Shown here in pieces: positions 52,806 through 61,748 of a stretch of 64,000 nt of DNA; position 1 is the stretch's first letter, and each line of letters begins with the position of its first letter. This stretch comes from Acetobacteraceae bacterium (GTDB lineage Bacteria; Pseudomonadota; Alphaproteobacteria; Acetobacterales; Acetobacteraceae): positions 42,678 to 106,677 of the forward strand of contig JAMXLO010000108.1 in the NCBI GenBank assembly GCA_024280945.1, written 5' to 3'. The notes under the pieces were generated by a model that was given only the letters and a program-made list of their open reading frames with translations, was not told where the DNA came from and ran no database searches. Made by a program: the position numbers and the translations under genes.

Positions 52806-52831
52806 AAAAAAGGCGGCCGGTTAGGGCCACC
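52806..52831 (-). terminator. Intrinsic terminator/attenuator in the rimP leader
   Basis: Read on the minus strand: GGTGGCC, loop CTAACC, GGCCGCC, then six T. The seven stem pairs are all formed (one G-U) and the U-run follows immediately. No minus-strand gene lies directly upstream, so it terminates the operon's own leader transcript. Attenuator-type rimP leaders have been described in alphaproteobacteria, and NusA encoded downstream could provide feedback. Confidence 0.8.
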
Positions 52832-53075
52832 CTCCGTAACACTGCGGAAGATTGATTCGTGCGCATAGATATAGTGTTGCTGATGGGTTGGCAAGGTCCC
52901 TCGGTTTCCTCGGTGGGCGTGCCATCTCGCTGAGCTGTTGCATCTTCACGATACGTTTGACCCGCGGCACCCCTGCCGCGCATGCTCCGGTCGCGGGCAC
53001 CGGTGGCGTCAGACCATCAACCAAGCAAGCCCGCGACGAAAGTTCCGACGTTCGTCCACAACAGGAGAGGAAACG

Positions 53076-53408
53076 ATGCCGCTTTACATGTATCAAGCTG
53101 CCTACACGCCCGAGTCGTGGGCCGCACAGCTCAAGAATCCGCAGAACCGTGCGGAGACGGTTGGCCGCGCCATCTGCGAGGCCGCCGGCGGAAAATGTCT
53201 CGGCGCGTGGTACTGCTTCGGCGAGTACGACCTGATGATCATCGCAGAGATGCCCAATGCCGAGAGCATGGCTGCTGTCGCACTCGCTGTTGCGGCCGGC
53301 GGCGCGGTAAAGTCCGCCACCACCACTGTGTTGATGAGCGGCGCCGAAGGTGTGGCCGCAATGCAGAAGGCCGCAACCGTCGCGAATGCCTACAAGCCTG
53401 CCCGGTAA
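53076..53408 (+). CDS. GYD domain-containing protein
   Basis: A 110-residue protein with MPLYMYQAAYTPESWAAQL at the start and WYCFGEYDLMIIAEMPNAES in the middle, the pattern of the GYD family (FGxYD). These small proteins have a ferredoxin-like fold and no established function. ATG 53076 has AGGAGAGGAAACG immediately upstream, an excellent site. It is divergent from rimP; the 273-base gap (52803-53075) holds the rimP leader terminator and presumably both promoters. Confidence 0.85.
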   Translation: MPLYMYQAAYTPESWAAQLKNPQNRAETVGRAICEAAGGKCLGAWYCFGEYDLMIIAEMPNAESMAAVALAVAAGGAVKSATTTVLMSGAEGVAAMQKAATVANAYKPAR

Positions 53409-53491
53409 CGGATCAGCGGACCGCGCCGCCCGCTATCGGCCTGTCATGCGCGGCCAGCGGCGGTGCGGTCACTTGAACTCAAGGGGAACAA

Positions 53492-54298
53492 ATGGCGCAG
53501 CAGGATACCGTGTTCAGCGGATCCATTCCGCACCTCTATGACCAGCATATCGGGCCGACACTGATGGTCCCCTATGCAAACGACCTCGCCGCTCGACTGA
53601 CATCCCTGCGGACAGGAACGCTGCTCGAAACGGCCGCCGGTACCGGTATTGTGACGGAGGCATTGGCCCAGGCGCTGCCCGGCGTGACCATTGTTGCCAC
53701 GGATCTTAATCAACCCATGCTCGACCACGCCGCCACCAAACCGGCGCTCGCGCGTGTTCAGTTCCGCCAGGCGGATGCCTCGCAGCTCCCATTCGATAAC
53801 GCGTCCTTCGATGCACTCGTTTGCCAGTTCGGCGCCATGTTCTTTCCCGATCGCCCCGCCGCCTTTCGCGAGGTGCACCGCGTGCTGAAACCGGGAGGCC
53901 GATTTCTATTCAATGTCTGGGGGAGAGTGGCCGACAACCCCGTCGTTGTCGCGGCGCTAGGGGGGCTGTCCCATCGCTACCCGGACCATGGCCCCTGGTT
54001 CCTCGAGCGGACACCCCACGGTTACTGCGACCCGGCCATTATCAGGTCCGATCTGGCCGCGGGCGGCTTCGCCGACTGTCGGATAGAGACGGTTGCTCTC
54101 AAGGGGCGGGCCGCTTCTCCAATGGCTCTCGCTACCGGGCTCTGTCAGGGCACGCCAATGCGTGCTGAAATCGAAGCAATGGACCCGGCAGACCTGGATG
54201 CAGCAACAGCAGCTGCCGCCGCCGCGATCGCCGAGCAATTCGGCCGAGGAGTATTCGAGACCGACCTGTGCGCGTTGGTCATCGAGACCGTGAGGTAG
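53492..54298 (+). CDS. Class I SAM-dependent methyltransferase
   Basis: A 268-residue methyltransferase. Motif I is LLETAAGTGIVTEALAQALP, followed by VATDLNQPMLDHA (acidic loop), FRQADASQLPFDNASFDALV (motifs II/III) and VHRVLKPGGRFLFNVWG, typical of Methyltransf_11/UbiE-like enzymes. AGGGGAA precedes ATG 53492. Substrate unknown. It lies between the GYD protein and the ribosomal operon without clear functional link to either. Confidence 0.9.
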   Translation: MAQQDTVFSGSIPHLYDQHIGPTLMVPYANDLAARLTSLRTGTLLETAAGTGIVTEALAQALPGVTIVATDLNQPMLDHAATKPALARVQFRQADASQLPFDNASFDALVCQFGAMFFPDRPAAFREVHRVLKPGGRFLFNVWGRVADNPVVVAALGGLSHRYPDHGPWFLERTPHGYCDPAIIRSDLAAGGFADCRIETVALKGRAASPMALATGLCQGTPMRAEIEAMDPADLDAATAAAAAAIAEQFGRGVFETDLCALVIETVR

Positions 54299-54438
54299 CA
54301 GGTTCAAGCCTTCTGCCCTTGCCCGCCCCCCCTGGCTCCGCTACACACCCGCCCCTTATCGCGCGCCCGGGCCTGAAATGGGCATGCCCGGCCGTGATCG
54401 CCTGCTAATTCGGCGGGCTCAGTCAAAAGGAGACCGAA

Positions 54439-54642
54439 ATGCCCAAGGTGAAGACCAAGTCATCGGTCAAGAAGCGCTTCAAGATCACTGCCACGGGCAA
54501 GGTGAAGGCTGGCCCTGGCATGAAGCGCCACAACCTCTCTGCGCGCACGACGAAGGCCAAGCGCACGAACCGGCGCATGCAGGTCCTTACGCCTATGGAC
54601 GCCCGCACTGTGAAGAGCTGGGCACCCTACGGGTTGGATTGA
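54439..54642 (+). CDS. rpmI: 50S ribosomal protein L35
   Basis: A 67-residue basic protein: [20 protein letters not shown], then [17 protein letters not shown], typical L35. AAAGGAGACC precedes the ATG. The 140-base leader (54299-54438) contains a GC-rich inverted repeat (CCGGGC around 54369 and GCCCGG around 54387) that might regulate the ribosomal operon. infC is not upstream, unlike in enterobacteria. Confidence 0.97.
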   Translation: MPKVKTKSSVKKRFKITATGKVKAGPGMKRHNLSARTTKAKRTNRRMQVLTPMDARTVKSWAPYGLD

Positions 54643-54655
54643 GAGGAGCAGGCCG

Positions 54656-55009
54656 ATGGCACGCGTCAAGCGCGGCACGACGACCCACGCGCGGCACAAA
54701 AAGATCCTCGAACAGTCCAAGGGCTTTCGTGGGCGTAGCTCCACCACATACCGGGCGGCGAAAGAGCGGCTGGAGAAATCGCTGCAATACGCTTACCGCG
54801 ACCGGCGCAACAAGAAGCGTGACTTCCGCGGACTTTGGATTCAGCGCATCAACGCCGCTGTGCGCGAGCATGGCCTGACCTACAGCCGTTTCATCGATGG
54901 ACTGAAGAAGGCCAACATCGAGATCGACCGGAAGATGCTCGCCGCCATCGCCTATGACGATGCCGCTGCTTTTGCAGAGATCGTCAGAAAGGTACAGGCC
55001 GCGCTTTGA
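54656..55009 (+). CDS. rplT: 50S ribosomal protein L20
   Basis: A 117-residue L20: [60 protein letters not shown]. It binds 23S rRNA early in assembly and in other bacteria autoregulates the rpmI-rplT mRNA. It starts 13 bases after rpmI with GAGGAG upstream. Full length. Confidence 0.98.
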   Translation: MARVKRGTTTHARHKKILEQSKGFRGRSSTTYRAAKERLEKSLQYAYRDRRNKKRDFRGLWIQRINAAVREHGLTYSRFIDGLKKANIEIDRKMLAAIAYDDAAAFAEIVRKVQAAL

Positions 55010-55012
55010 TCG

Positions 55013-55045
55013 TCATCCCGGCCAGGAGCCGGGGACCCGGATTCA
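55013..55045. repeat. Short REP-like palindrome before pheS
   Basis: GTCATCCCGGC and GCCGGGGACCCGG surround CAGGA, recalling the outer part (GTCATCC) of the palindrome at 32831-32875. It fills nearly the whole 40-base gap between rplT and pheS and includes the only purine-rich stretch (AGGAG, about 55023) ahead of the pheS start. Confidence 0.6.
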
Positions 55046-55049
55046 CGCC

Positions 55050-56132
55050 ATGACCGACGACCTCTCAGCCCTTCAGCACGAAACCGAGGCTGCACTTGCC
55101 GCCGCGACTGACTTGCGCGCGTGGGATGCCGTCCGCGTTGCCACGTTGGGCCGCAGCGGCCGCCTCACGGCGCTCCTCCGTGACCTGGGAAAAGCGCCGC
55201 CCGAGCAGCGCCGTGAACGCGGCGCCGCGCTGAACCGGCTCAGGGATTCCCTCACTGCTCGAATAGAAGCCCGCCGTCTTGAGCTGGAGGAGGAAGAGCT
55301 CGACGCCCGCCTGGCGGCGGAGCGGCTCGATCCGACCCTGCCGCCGCGTCCGCGCGAAACCGGCAGCATCCATCCGATCAGCCGGACCATGGAGGAGATC
55401 GCCGCCATCTTCGGCGCCATGGGCTGCGAAATCGCCGAAGGCCCTGACATAGAATCCGATTGGATGAATTTTTCAGCGCTCAATATCCCGGCGCACCATC
55501 CTGCGCGCGCCGATCACGACACATTCTACCTTCCTGCGCAGGGCAACCTGCCACCACCGGTGCTGCGCACCCAGACCTCGCCGGTGCAGATTCGCACGAT
55601 GCTCGCGCGCCAGCCACCGATCCGCGTCATCGTCGTCGGTCGCACCTACCGCGCTGACCACGACGCGACGCACTCGCCGATGTTTCATCAGTGCGAAGGC
55701 CTGGTGCTGGATCGCGACCTGCATCTCGGCCACCTGAAGGGAACGCTGATCGACTTCCTGCGCGGCTTTTTCGGCATCGCAGACCTGCCGGTGCGCTTCC
55801 GCTCCAGCTACTTCCCCTTCACCGAGCCTTCGATGGAAGTGGACATCGGCTGGAACCGACGTACCGGCGAACTCGGCCCCAGTGGACCAGATGGCGGCGG
55901 CGACTGGTTGGAGATCCTGGGCTCCGGGATGGTGCACCCGCGCGTGCTTGCCAATTGTGGCATCGATCCGCGCGACTGGCAGGGCTTCGCCTGGGGCATG
56001 GGCGTCGAACGGATTGCCATGCTGAAGCACGGCATGACCGATCTGCGTCCGTTCTTCGAGTCCGACATACGCTGGCTGCGCCATTACGGTTTTTCGTCAC
56101 TCGCACCCACCATGCTGCACGAGGGCGCGTGA
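55050..56132 (+). CDS. pheS: Phenylalanine--tRNA ligase alpha subunit
   Basis: A 360-residue PheS. The N-terminal coiled coil (LTARIEARRLELEEEELDAR) contacts tRNA. The class II catalytic core has motif 1 at GSIHPISRTMEEIAAIFGAM, motif 2 around VGRTYRADHDATHSPMFHQC and motif 3 at GFAWGMGVERIAMLKHGMTD. With PheT it forms an alpha2beta2 enzyme charging tRNA-Phe. ATG 55050 is supported by family alignment; an earlier ATG at 54954 lies inside rplT. Confidence 0.97.
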   Translation: MTDDLSALQHETEAALAAATDLRAWDAVRVATLGRSGRLTALLRDLGKAPPEQRRERGAALNRLRDSLTARIEARRLELEEEELDARLAAERLDPTLPPRPRETGSIHPISRTMEEIAAIFGAMGCEIAEGPDIESDWMNFSALNIPAHHPARADHDTFYLPAQGNLPPPVLRTQTSPVQIRTMLARQPPIRVIVVGRTYRADHDATHSPMFHQCEGLVLDRDLHLGHLKGTLIDFLRGFFGIADLPVRFRSSYFPFTEPSMEVDIGWNRRTGELGPSGPDGGGDWLEILGSGMVHPRVLANCGIDPRDWQGFAWGMGVERIAMLKHGMTDLRPFFESDIRWLRHYGFSSLAPTMLHEGA

Positions 56133-56156
56133 GGATGCTCGAGGGCTGCAAACAAG

Positions 56157-56243
56157 CCCCCCCTCCCCTTGCCAGATGGGCGGAGGGGGGCAAGGGACAT
56201 GACCGGCGCCCCCTCCCCTCCTCCCGCAAGCGGAGGGGGGAGG
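56157..56243. repeat. GC-rich double palindromic repeat carrying a Shine-Dalgarno
   Basis: The gap between pheS and pheT contains two C-rich/G-rich palindromic units: CCCCCCTCCCCTTGCC with GGCGGAGGGGGGCAAGG, and CCCCCTCCCCTCCTCCCGC with GCGGAGGGGGGAGGCG. The last G-rich arm ends about seven bases before the pheT ATG and is its ribosome-binding site. It closely parallels the element at 37383-37485. Confidence 0.75.
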
Positions 56244-56250
56244 CGCGTCG

Positions 56251-58713
56251 ATGAAATTCACCCTGTCCTGGCTGAAGACGCATCTCGACACCGATGCCAC
56301 GCTCCAGCAGATCACAGGCACGCTGACTCGCATCGGCCTGGAGGTGGAGGACGTCGAGGATCGCGGCGCAGCCCTCGCGCCGTTCCGGATCGCCCGTGTG
56401 ATCGAGGCCGTGCAGCATCCGAACGCCGATCGCCTCCGCGTCTGCACCCTGGATACCGGTGATGGCACCGCTACCGTCGTCTGCGGAGCACCGAACGCGC
56501 GCACCGGTATGAAAGGCGTGTTTGCGCCTCCCGGCAGCTTCATCCCCGGGACCGGCATCACCCTGAAGGTCGGCGAGATCCGCGGAGTCCGCAGTGCCGG
56601 CATGCTGCTGTCAGAACGCGAACTCGGCATCAGCGATGAGCATGCCGGCATCGTCGACCTACCTGAAGACGCACCGATCGGCACCAGTTACGCGGCTTGG
56701 GCAGGCCTGAACGATCCACTGATCGATGTCAGCGTCACGCCCAACCGCGGCGACTGCTTCGCGGTCCGCGGCATCGCTCGCGATCTCGCTGCGGCTGGGA
56801 TTGGTATGTTGAAACCGTGGGCACCGGCAAGGATTGCTCCCAGCTTCGAAGGCGGCCCTCGCTGGCAGATCGATTACCCCGAGTACTGCCCTTGGATCCT
56901 CGGCCGCACCGTCCGTAACCTGCGCAACGATCCCAGTCCGCAATGGCTGCAGGATCGACTGATCTCGGTCGGTCTGCGGCCGATCAACACGCTGGTGGAC
57001 ATCACCAACTTCTTCACCATCGACCTTGGACGTCCGCTGCATGTGTTCGACGTATCCAAGCTCTCGGGTGATGTTCTGACGCTCCGCCCTGGCCGAAACG
57101 AAACCTTCCGGGCTCTGAACGGGCGCGACTACACGGTCATGCAAGAAGACTGCGCCATTGCCGATGCCGCAGGCGCGCAGTCGATGGCAGGCGTAATGGG
57201 CGGGGAGACCACAGGCTGCGATGACCGCACCACCGCCGCGTTCATCGAGTGCGCGCTGTTCGACCCCATCCGCGTCGCGCTGACCGGTCGCCGTCACGCC
57301 ATTGTCTCTGACGCACGCCAGCGCTTCGAGCGCGGGATCGACCCGGCGCTGATGACGGACGCGCTCGAGGCCGCGACTGCCATGGTGCTGGAGCTTTGCG
57401 GCGGGGAACCAGGAGAGGTCACCGAAGCAGGCGCACCGCCCGCGTGGCAGCGCTCCGCCACGCTCCACTTCGAACGCATCGCCGGGCTTGGCGGTTCCGA
57501 CATTCCCAGCGAGGAGGCGATTGCGTCGCTGGAGCGCCTCGGCTTTGGCGTGCAGCACCGCGATCCGGCAAGCGTCACGGTCGCCGTACCCTCGTGGCGC
57601 AACGACGTCGCGGCAAAGATCGAGCTAGCTCAGGCGGAGACACTCGATCCCGCTGTGGCCGCCAAGGCGGCCGAAGGCTGTGCTGCGATAGAACCCGAAG
57701 CCGACCTCGTCGAGGAGGTGCTGCGGCTGCGTGGCTTGGATGCCGTGCCGTCTGTGTCGCTGCCGCGCACCTCGCCCGTGCCACTTCCCACACTCACCGC
57801 GAAACAGGCGCGCAAGGAGCTGGTGCGCCGCACCCTCGCCGCCCAGGGCATGGCCGAATGCGTCACCTTCAGCTTCATGCCGCAGAATATCGCGGCACTG
57901 TTCGGCGACGCCCCAGACGCTTTGCGCCTCACCAACCCCATTGCAGCCGACCTTGACCAACTCCGCCCGACACCCATCGCGACCCTGGCGCTCGCCGCGC
58001 AGCGCAATGCGGCACGCGGTTATCCCGACGCAGCTCTGTTCGAGGTCGGTCCCGGCTTCACTGTCGATGCCGGCGAACGCCAGAACTGGATTGCGGCGGG
58101 ACTGCGCTCAGGCACGACGCCGCGCAACTGGCTGACGCCGTCCCGATCGATTGATGCAATGGACGCCAAGGACGATTTGTGGGCAGCGATGATCGCCGTG
58201 GGCGTCCCGCTCGATGCGCTGGTGCTGACGCAGGATGCGCCTGCCTTCTATCACCCGGGCCGTTCGGCAACGGTGCGACACGGGCCGAAAACGATACTCG
58301 GCAGCTTCGGCGAACTGCATCCCCGAGTGCTCAAGGCACTTGATCTGATCGGGCCGGTCGCCGCCTTCCAGCTCGATCTGGACGTCATCGCCGAGCCAAA
58401 GCGGCGGCGGAAAGCAGCGCCCGACCTCGCGCCCTTCCAGCCGCTCCGCCGCGACTTCGCCTTTCTGGTCGATAGCGACGTCACCGCCGACGCGCTGATG
58501 CGCGCCGCCCGGGGAGCAGACCGTAACCTGATCACCAGCGTGACACTGTTCGACGTCTATCAGGGCGATCGGCTACCGCCGGGCAAGAAGTCGATGGCGA
58601 TCGAAGTTGTGTTTCAACCCCGCGAACGGTCGCTGACCGAGGCCGAAATCGACGCTGCGTCACAAAAGGTGGTGGCAGCCGTGGCCAAGGCGACCGGCGC
58701 CACGCTGCGCTGA
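56251..58713 (+). CDS. pheT: Phenylalanine--tRNA ligase beta subunit
   Basis: An 820-residue PheT. MKFTLSWLKTHLDTDATLQQ begins the chain; an EMAP/tRNA-binding domain (about 39-150, HPNADRLRVCTLDTGDG) follows, then the B3/4 editing region, B5 domain, catalytic-like core (ARKELVRRTLAAQGMAECVT) and the C-terminal FDX-ACB domain (PLRRDFAFLVDSDVTADALM). Length is normal. The preceding repeat provides the GGGGGGAGG ribosome-binding site. Confidence 0.97.
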   Translation: MKFTLSWLKTHLDTDATLQQITGTLTRIGLEVEDVEDRGAALAPFRIARVIEAVQHPNADRLRVCTLDTGDGTATVVCGAPNARTGMKGVFAPPGSFIPGTGITLKVGEIRGVRSAGMLLSERELGISDEHAGIVDLPEDAPIGTSYAAWAGLNDPLIDVSVTPNRGDCFAVRGIARDLAAAGIGMLKPWAPARIAPSFEGGPRWQIDYPEYCPWILGRTVRNLRNDPSPQWLQDRLISVGLRPINTLVDITNFFTIDLGRPLHVFDVSKLSGDVLTLRPGRNETFRALNGRDYTVMQEDCAIADAAGAQSMAGVMGGETTGCDDRTTAAFIECALFDPIRVALTGRRHAIVSDARQRFERGIDPALMTDALEAATAMVLELCGGEPGEVTEAGAPPAWQRSATLHFERIAGLGGSDIPSEEAIASLERLGFGVQHRDPASVTVAVPSWRNDVAAKIELAQAETLDPAVAAKAAEGCAAIEPEADLVEEVLRLRGLDAVPSVSLPRTSPVPLPTLTAKQARKELVRRTLAAQGMAECVTFSFMPQNIAALFGDAPDALRLTNPIAADLDQLRPTPIATLALAAQRNAARGYPDAALFEVGPGFTVDAGERQNWIAAGLRSGTTPRNWLTPSRSIDAMDAKDDLWAAMIAVGVPLDALVLTQDAPAFYHPGRSATVRHGPKTILGSFGELHPRVLKALDLIGPVAAFQLDLDVIAEPKRRRKAAPDLAPFQPLRRDFAFLVDSDVTADALMRAARGADRNLITSVTLFDVYQGDRLPPGKKSMAIEVVFQPRERSLTEAEIDAASQKVVAAVAKATGATLR

Positions 58714-58805
58714 GTGCCGTTGGCACCGTCGCGTGCCACACTGTGCGGTTCTCACCTGTGCGGGCGTCGCGCTACGTTTGGCGTGAGTGACATTGGAGGG
58801 TGGGC

Positions 58806-60080
58806 ATGCTGCGCGAGGAGCTGGTCTTTGTTGGCACATGCGACATCGCCGGGCATGTGCGTGGAAAGGGCTTTCCTGCACGCGAGATCGACGCCCGCCG
58901 TCGCAAGGGCATCGGGTGGACACATTCCAACCTGATGCAGACGGCGTTCGGACCGATCCTCGATACGCCCTTCGGCACCGCCGGCGACCTAATGATTGTT
59001 CCGGACCCGACGGTTGAGGTCCGCGTGGACTTCGAGGATGGATCGGCACCGGAGCACTTCTTCCTGGGTGATATTCGCAATACCGACAGCACCGCATGGG
59101 AGTGCTGTCCGCGCGAGTTCCTCCGCCGCGCCATCGCTGTGTTGCGTGCCGCAGGCGGCGTTCGGTTGGTCGCGGCGTTCGAGCAGGAGTTTGTCTATAC
59201 CGGCAATCAGCACCGCGATGGCGACGCCTATAGCCTGAATGCGTTCCGTCGCCAGGGCACCTTCGGCGAGAGCTTCGTCGCGGCCCTGCGTGCGGCCGGC
59301 ATGCGGCCCGATTCATTCCTGGCCGAGTACGGTACCCGGCAATTCGAAGTGACGGTGGCTCCTGCGGATGCTCTGGTCGCGGCCGACCAGGCGGTGATCA
59401 CGCGCGAGATGGCACGTGCCGCGGCGCACCGGCACGGTTTTCGCGCCTGCTTTTCGCCGATGCCCGAGGCGTCCGGTGTCGGTAATGGCGTGCACATCCA
59501 CATGAGTCTGCAGGATGCGTCTGGTGAACCGATCACCCACGACGCGGCAGGACGGATGGGTCTCAGCATGACGGCGCAGCATTTCTGTGCCGGCGTTCTG
59601 CATCACCTGCCGGCTATTTGCGCCATCACCGCGCCTTCACCGGTCTCGTATCTTCGCCTGACGCCGAATCGCTGGGCACCGACGCTGATCGACATCGTGC
59701 AGCAGGACCGCGGGGCAGCATTGCGCGTCTGCCCCACTTTCGCGCCCGACGATTCCGCCGACGTGGCGCGACAGTTCAACATCGAGTTTCGCGTCTGCGA
59801 TGCGGCAGCCAGTCCGTATCTGGCGCTGGGCGCCGTCATTTTCGCCGGCGCCGATGGCCTGCAGCGCAAGCTCGGACTGCCGCCCTCGGCCGACGGTGCC
59901 GAGGAACTGCCGCATTCGCTGGGCCAGGCGCTCGACATGATGGCGGCAAGCAAGGCCGTCGCGGCGTGGTTCGGCCCGGTCTTCCTGGAAGCCTATCTGC
60001 GCCACAAGCGCTCCGAGGTGCAGCACGTCGCCGAGTGGGCGGTGAACGAGCTGTGCAACCGCTACGCCGAGGTGTATTGA
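58806..60080 (+). CDS. Glutamine synthetase family protein
   Basis: A 424-residue enzyme of the glutamine-synthetase superfamily. The catalytic domain shows VAAFEQEFVY (metal Glu), GVGNGVHIHMSL (NGxHxHxS), RLTPNRWAPT (substrate Arg) and IEFRVCDAAASPYLALGAVI. The N-terminal beta-grasp part is short and divergent, so a gamma-glutamyl-amine ligase or an uncharacterised GS-like ligase is more likely than canonical GlnA. ATG 58806 has GGAGG six bases upstream; GTG 58800 is an alternative. Its last 19 bases overlap the convergent serine hydrolase gene. Confidence 0.85.
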   Translation: MLREELVFVGTCDIAGHVRGKGFPAREIDARRRKGIGWTHSNLMQTAFGPILDTPFGTAGDLMIVPDPTVEVRVDFEDGSAPEHFFLGDIRNTDSTAWECCPREFLRRAIAVLRAAGGVRLVAAFEQEFVYTGNQHRDGDAYSLNAFRRQGTFGESFVAALRAAGMRPDSFLAEYGTRQFEVTVAPADALVAADQAVITREMARAAAHRHGFRACFSPMPEASGVGNGVHIHMSLQDASGEPITHDAAGRMGLSMTAQHFCAGVLHHLPAICAITAPSPVSYLRLTPNRWAPTLIDIVQQDRGAALRVCPTFAPDDSADVARQFNIEFRVCDAAASPYLALGAVIFAGADGLQRKLGLPPSADGAEELPHSLGQALDMMAASKAVAAWFGPVFLEAYLRHKRSEVQHVAEWAVNELCNRYAEVY

Positions 60081-61444
60081 CTTTTGTAGCGACGCACCAT
60101 TTCCGCGGCGAGACGCCGTTCAGGGAGCAGCCTGTTCGCCGCCCACCAGAGCTGCTCCACCGAGCCGGACTTGCCACGGATGCGGCGCACTGTCTCGCCG
60201 TGGCTTTGGTAGCCACCTGCCTGCGCCATCTTCGCGTTGTCGCGACCTGTGACCTGCAGCTCGGTGGCATCAGCAAAAGGATTGACCGTGTGCGGATTGG
60301 CTCCGAGGACAATTTCGCCCATCGGCACGAGGTCGATTGCGCCCCAGGTGCTCCACCATCTTCCGGTCCAGTCGCGCACACGCCGACTCGGGGCGCCGCG
60401 TGCGGCAAAGGCGCGCAGAATGTGCATCACCCCATCTAGCCAGTAGCCTGCCCAACCATCGGTCGCGTTGGTGAACAGTACGATGGTAAGCTCCTGGCGG
60501 GGCAGCACGCAGGTGCGCGAGATGTATCCATGCAGCCCGCCGGAGTGGCCGAACCAGTCCCAGCCATGGAATGTGCCGCTGATGGTGCCAAGACCATAAT
60601 AGCCTTCGAGGCTGGAATGCGGGTTGCGCCAGTGGCGACGAACCATCTCGCGCCGGCTGGCGACGGACAGGATGCTTTGTTGTGCGCCGGGTGACAATTG
60701 CGCGAAGTAGCGCGCCACATCCTTCGCGGTGCTGACGAAGCCGCCAGCAGGTGCGAGCGCGTTCAGCGGATTGTCGCCAGGGATGACCATACGTCGTCCA
60801 AGCTGAACCTTGGTGCTGTGACCCTTCGCGAAAGGCACACGGCCTCGGATCGGCATGTCCGGCTCGGTCTCGGTCAATCCGGCTGCATGGACGATCTCGC
60901 GCTGGATCCATTTGCGATACGGCTCGCCGGTGACCGCCTCTATCAATAGCCCCAACAGCCCGAACCCGTGGTTGGAGTATTTGAACCGAGTATTCACCTC
61001 GATGACTGGCGCAAGTTTCAGATCGCGCCGCAATTCGGCGTCCACGGGAAACGGGCGACGGTCGGAAAAATAACCCGCATCGTGGCCATCGCGCGTAATG
61101 CCGGCGCTGTGTGACAGAACCTGACCAATGGTCGCCGCTGCGATCTGGCGATGCAGTCCTGTCACATATTGGCCCGCAGGGTCATCCAGTTTGATGCGGC
61201 CACGCTCACGCAACTTCATGACACCAGCAGCGGTGAAGCTCTTGGAGTGTGAGGCAATGCGGAAGCGATGACGCGGCGTCAGCTTCTCGTTCTTACTCAG
61301 GTCAGCGGAGCCGAACGCTTGTTCCAAGACTATCTGGTCACGGTGCGTAACGGCGATGATGCAACCTGGCTGTTCAGAGAGCCTCATCTGAAATGCGAGC
61401 CAGTCCGGCACGTACTGCAAGGCAGCCGCTAGCCACTTGTCCAT
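60062..61444 (-). CDS. Serine hydrolase, beta-lactamase/class C PBP family
   Basis: A 460-residue hydrolase. The catalytic SxxK motif is in RIASHSKSF, the YxN motif in FKYSNHGFGL, and the third motif is HSG in FGHSGGLHGY. Features such as LSHSAGITRDGHD and GLLIEAVTGEPYRKWI are typical of the AmpC/LACTB/esterase EstB group. ATG 61444 gives a start shortly before the domain; no signal peptide is obvious, so a cytoplasmic esterase or peptidase is likely. A longer open frame to 61672 has no support. Substrate unknown. Confidence 0.87.
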   Translation of the reverse strand: MDKWLAAALQYVPDWLAFQMRLSEQPGCIIAVTHRDQIVLEQAFGSADLSKNEKLTPRHRFRIASHSKSFTAAGVMKLRERGRIKLDDPAGQYVTGLHRQIAAATIGQVLSHSAGITRDGHDAGYFSDRRPFPVDAELRRDLKLAPVIEVNTRFKYSNHGFGLLGLLIEAVTGEPYRKWIQREIVHAAGLTETEPDMPIRGRVPFAKGHSTKVQLGRRMVIPGDNPLNALAPAGGFVSTAKDVARYFAQLSPGAQQSILSVASRREMVRRHWRNPHSSLEGYYGLGTISGTFHGWDWFGHSGGLHGYISRTCVLPRQELTIVLFTNATDGWAGYWLDGVMHILRAFAARGAPSRRVRDWTGRWWSTWGAIDLVPMGEIVLGANPHTVNPFADATELQVTGRDNAKMAQAGGYQSHGETVRRIRGKSGSVEQLWWAANRLLPERRLAAEMVRRYKSQYTSA

Positions 61445-61748
61445 TCGACGTTTCCCGATCGACGCCGCTATGGAAGCATCACCGTCCAATGTGCCGCAAG
61501 CGTGCGGCTGTCGCGCGAAACTTGCTGCTGGTGGCAAGTAGCAGCCGCACGGCTGACGGAGCCAAGGGCGTGGGCTGCCAGATTCGGCAATACGGGCCAG
61601 AGGCTGTATCATGTGTCGAAACTGGCGATCGCGCCGTGATATCTTGCGACGCATGAGGATCGACCAGGTCAATTAGGTCACCGCAAACGGATGTAGCGCG
61701 AAGCTGCGCGACCGAACCGGGATTGACCGAGCAAACAGGGAGAAGGCG
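61445..61748. other. Divergent intergenic region
   Basis: These 304 bases separate the serine hydrolase (minus) from the TPR protein (plus) and must contain promoters for both. I see no coding frame with family signal, no RNA gene and no clear palindrome. GGGAGAAGG at about 61738 is the ribosome-binding site of the downstream gene. Confidence 0.5.

Noticed and set aside
54295..54325. T-arm-like GGTTCAAGCC suggesting a tRNA
   Set aside because: No acceptor, D or anticodon arm can be formed around it.
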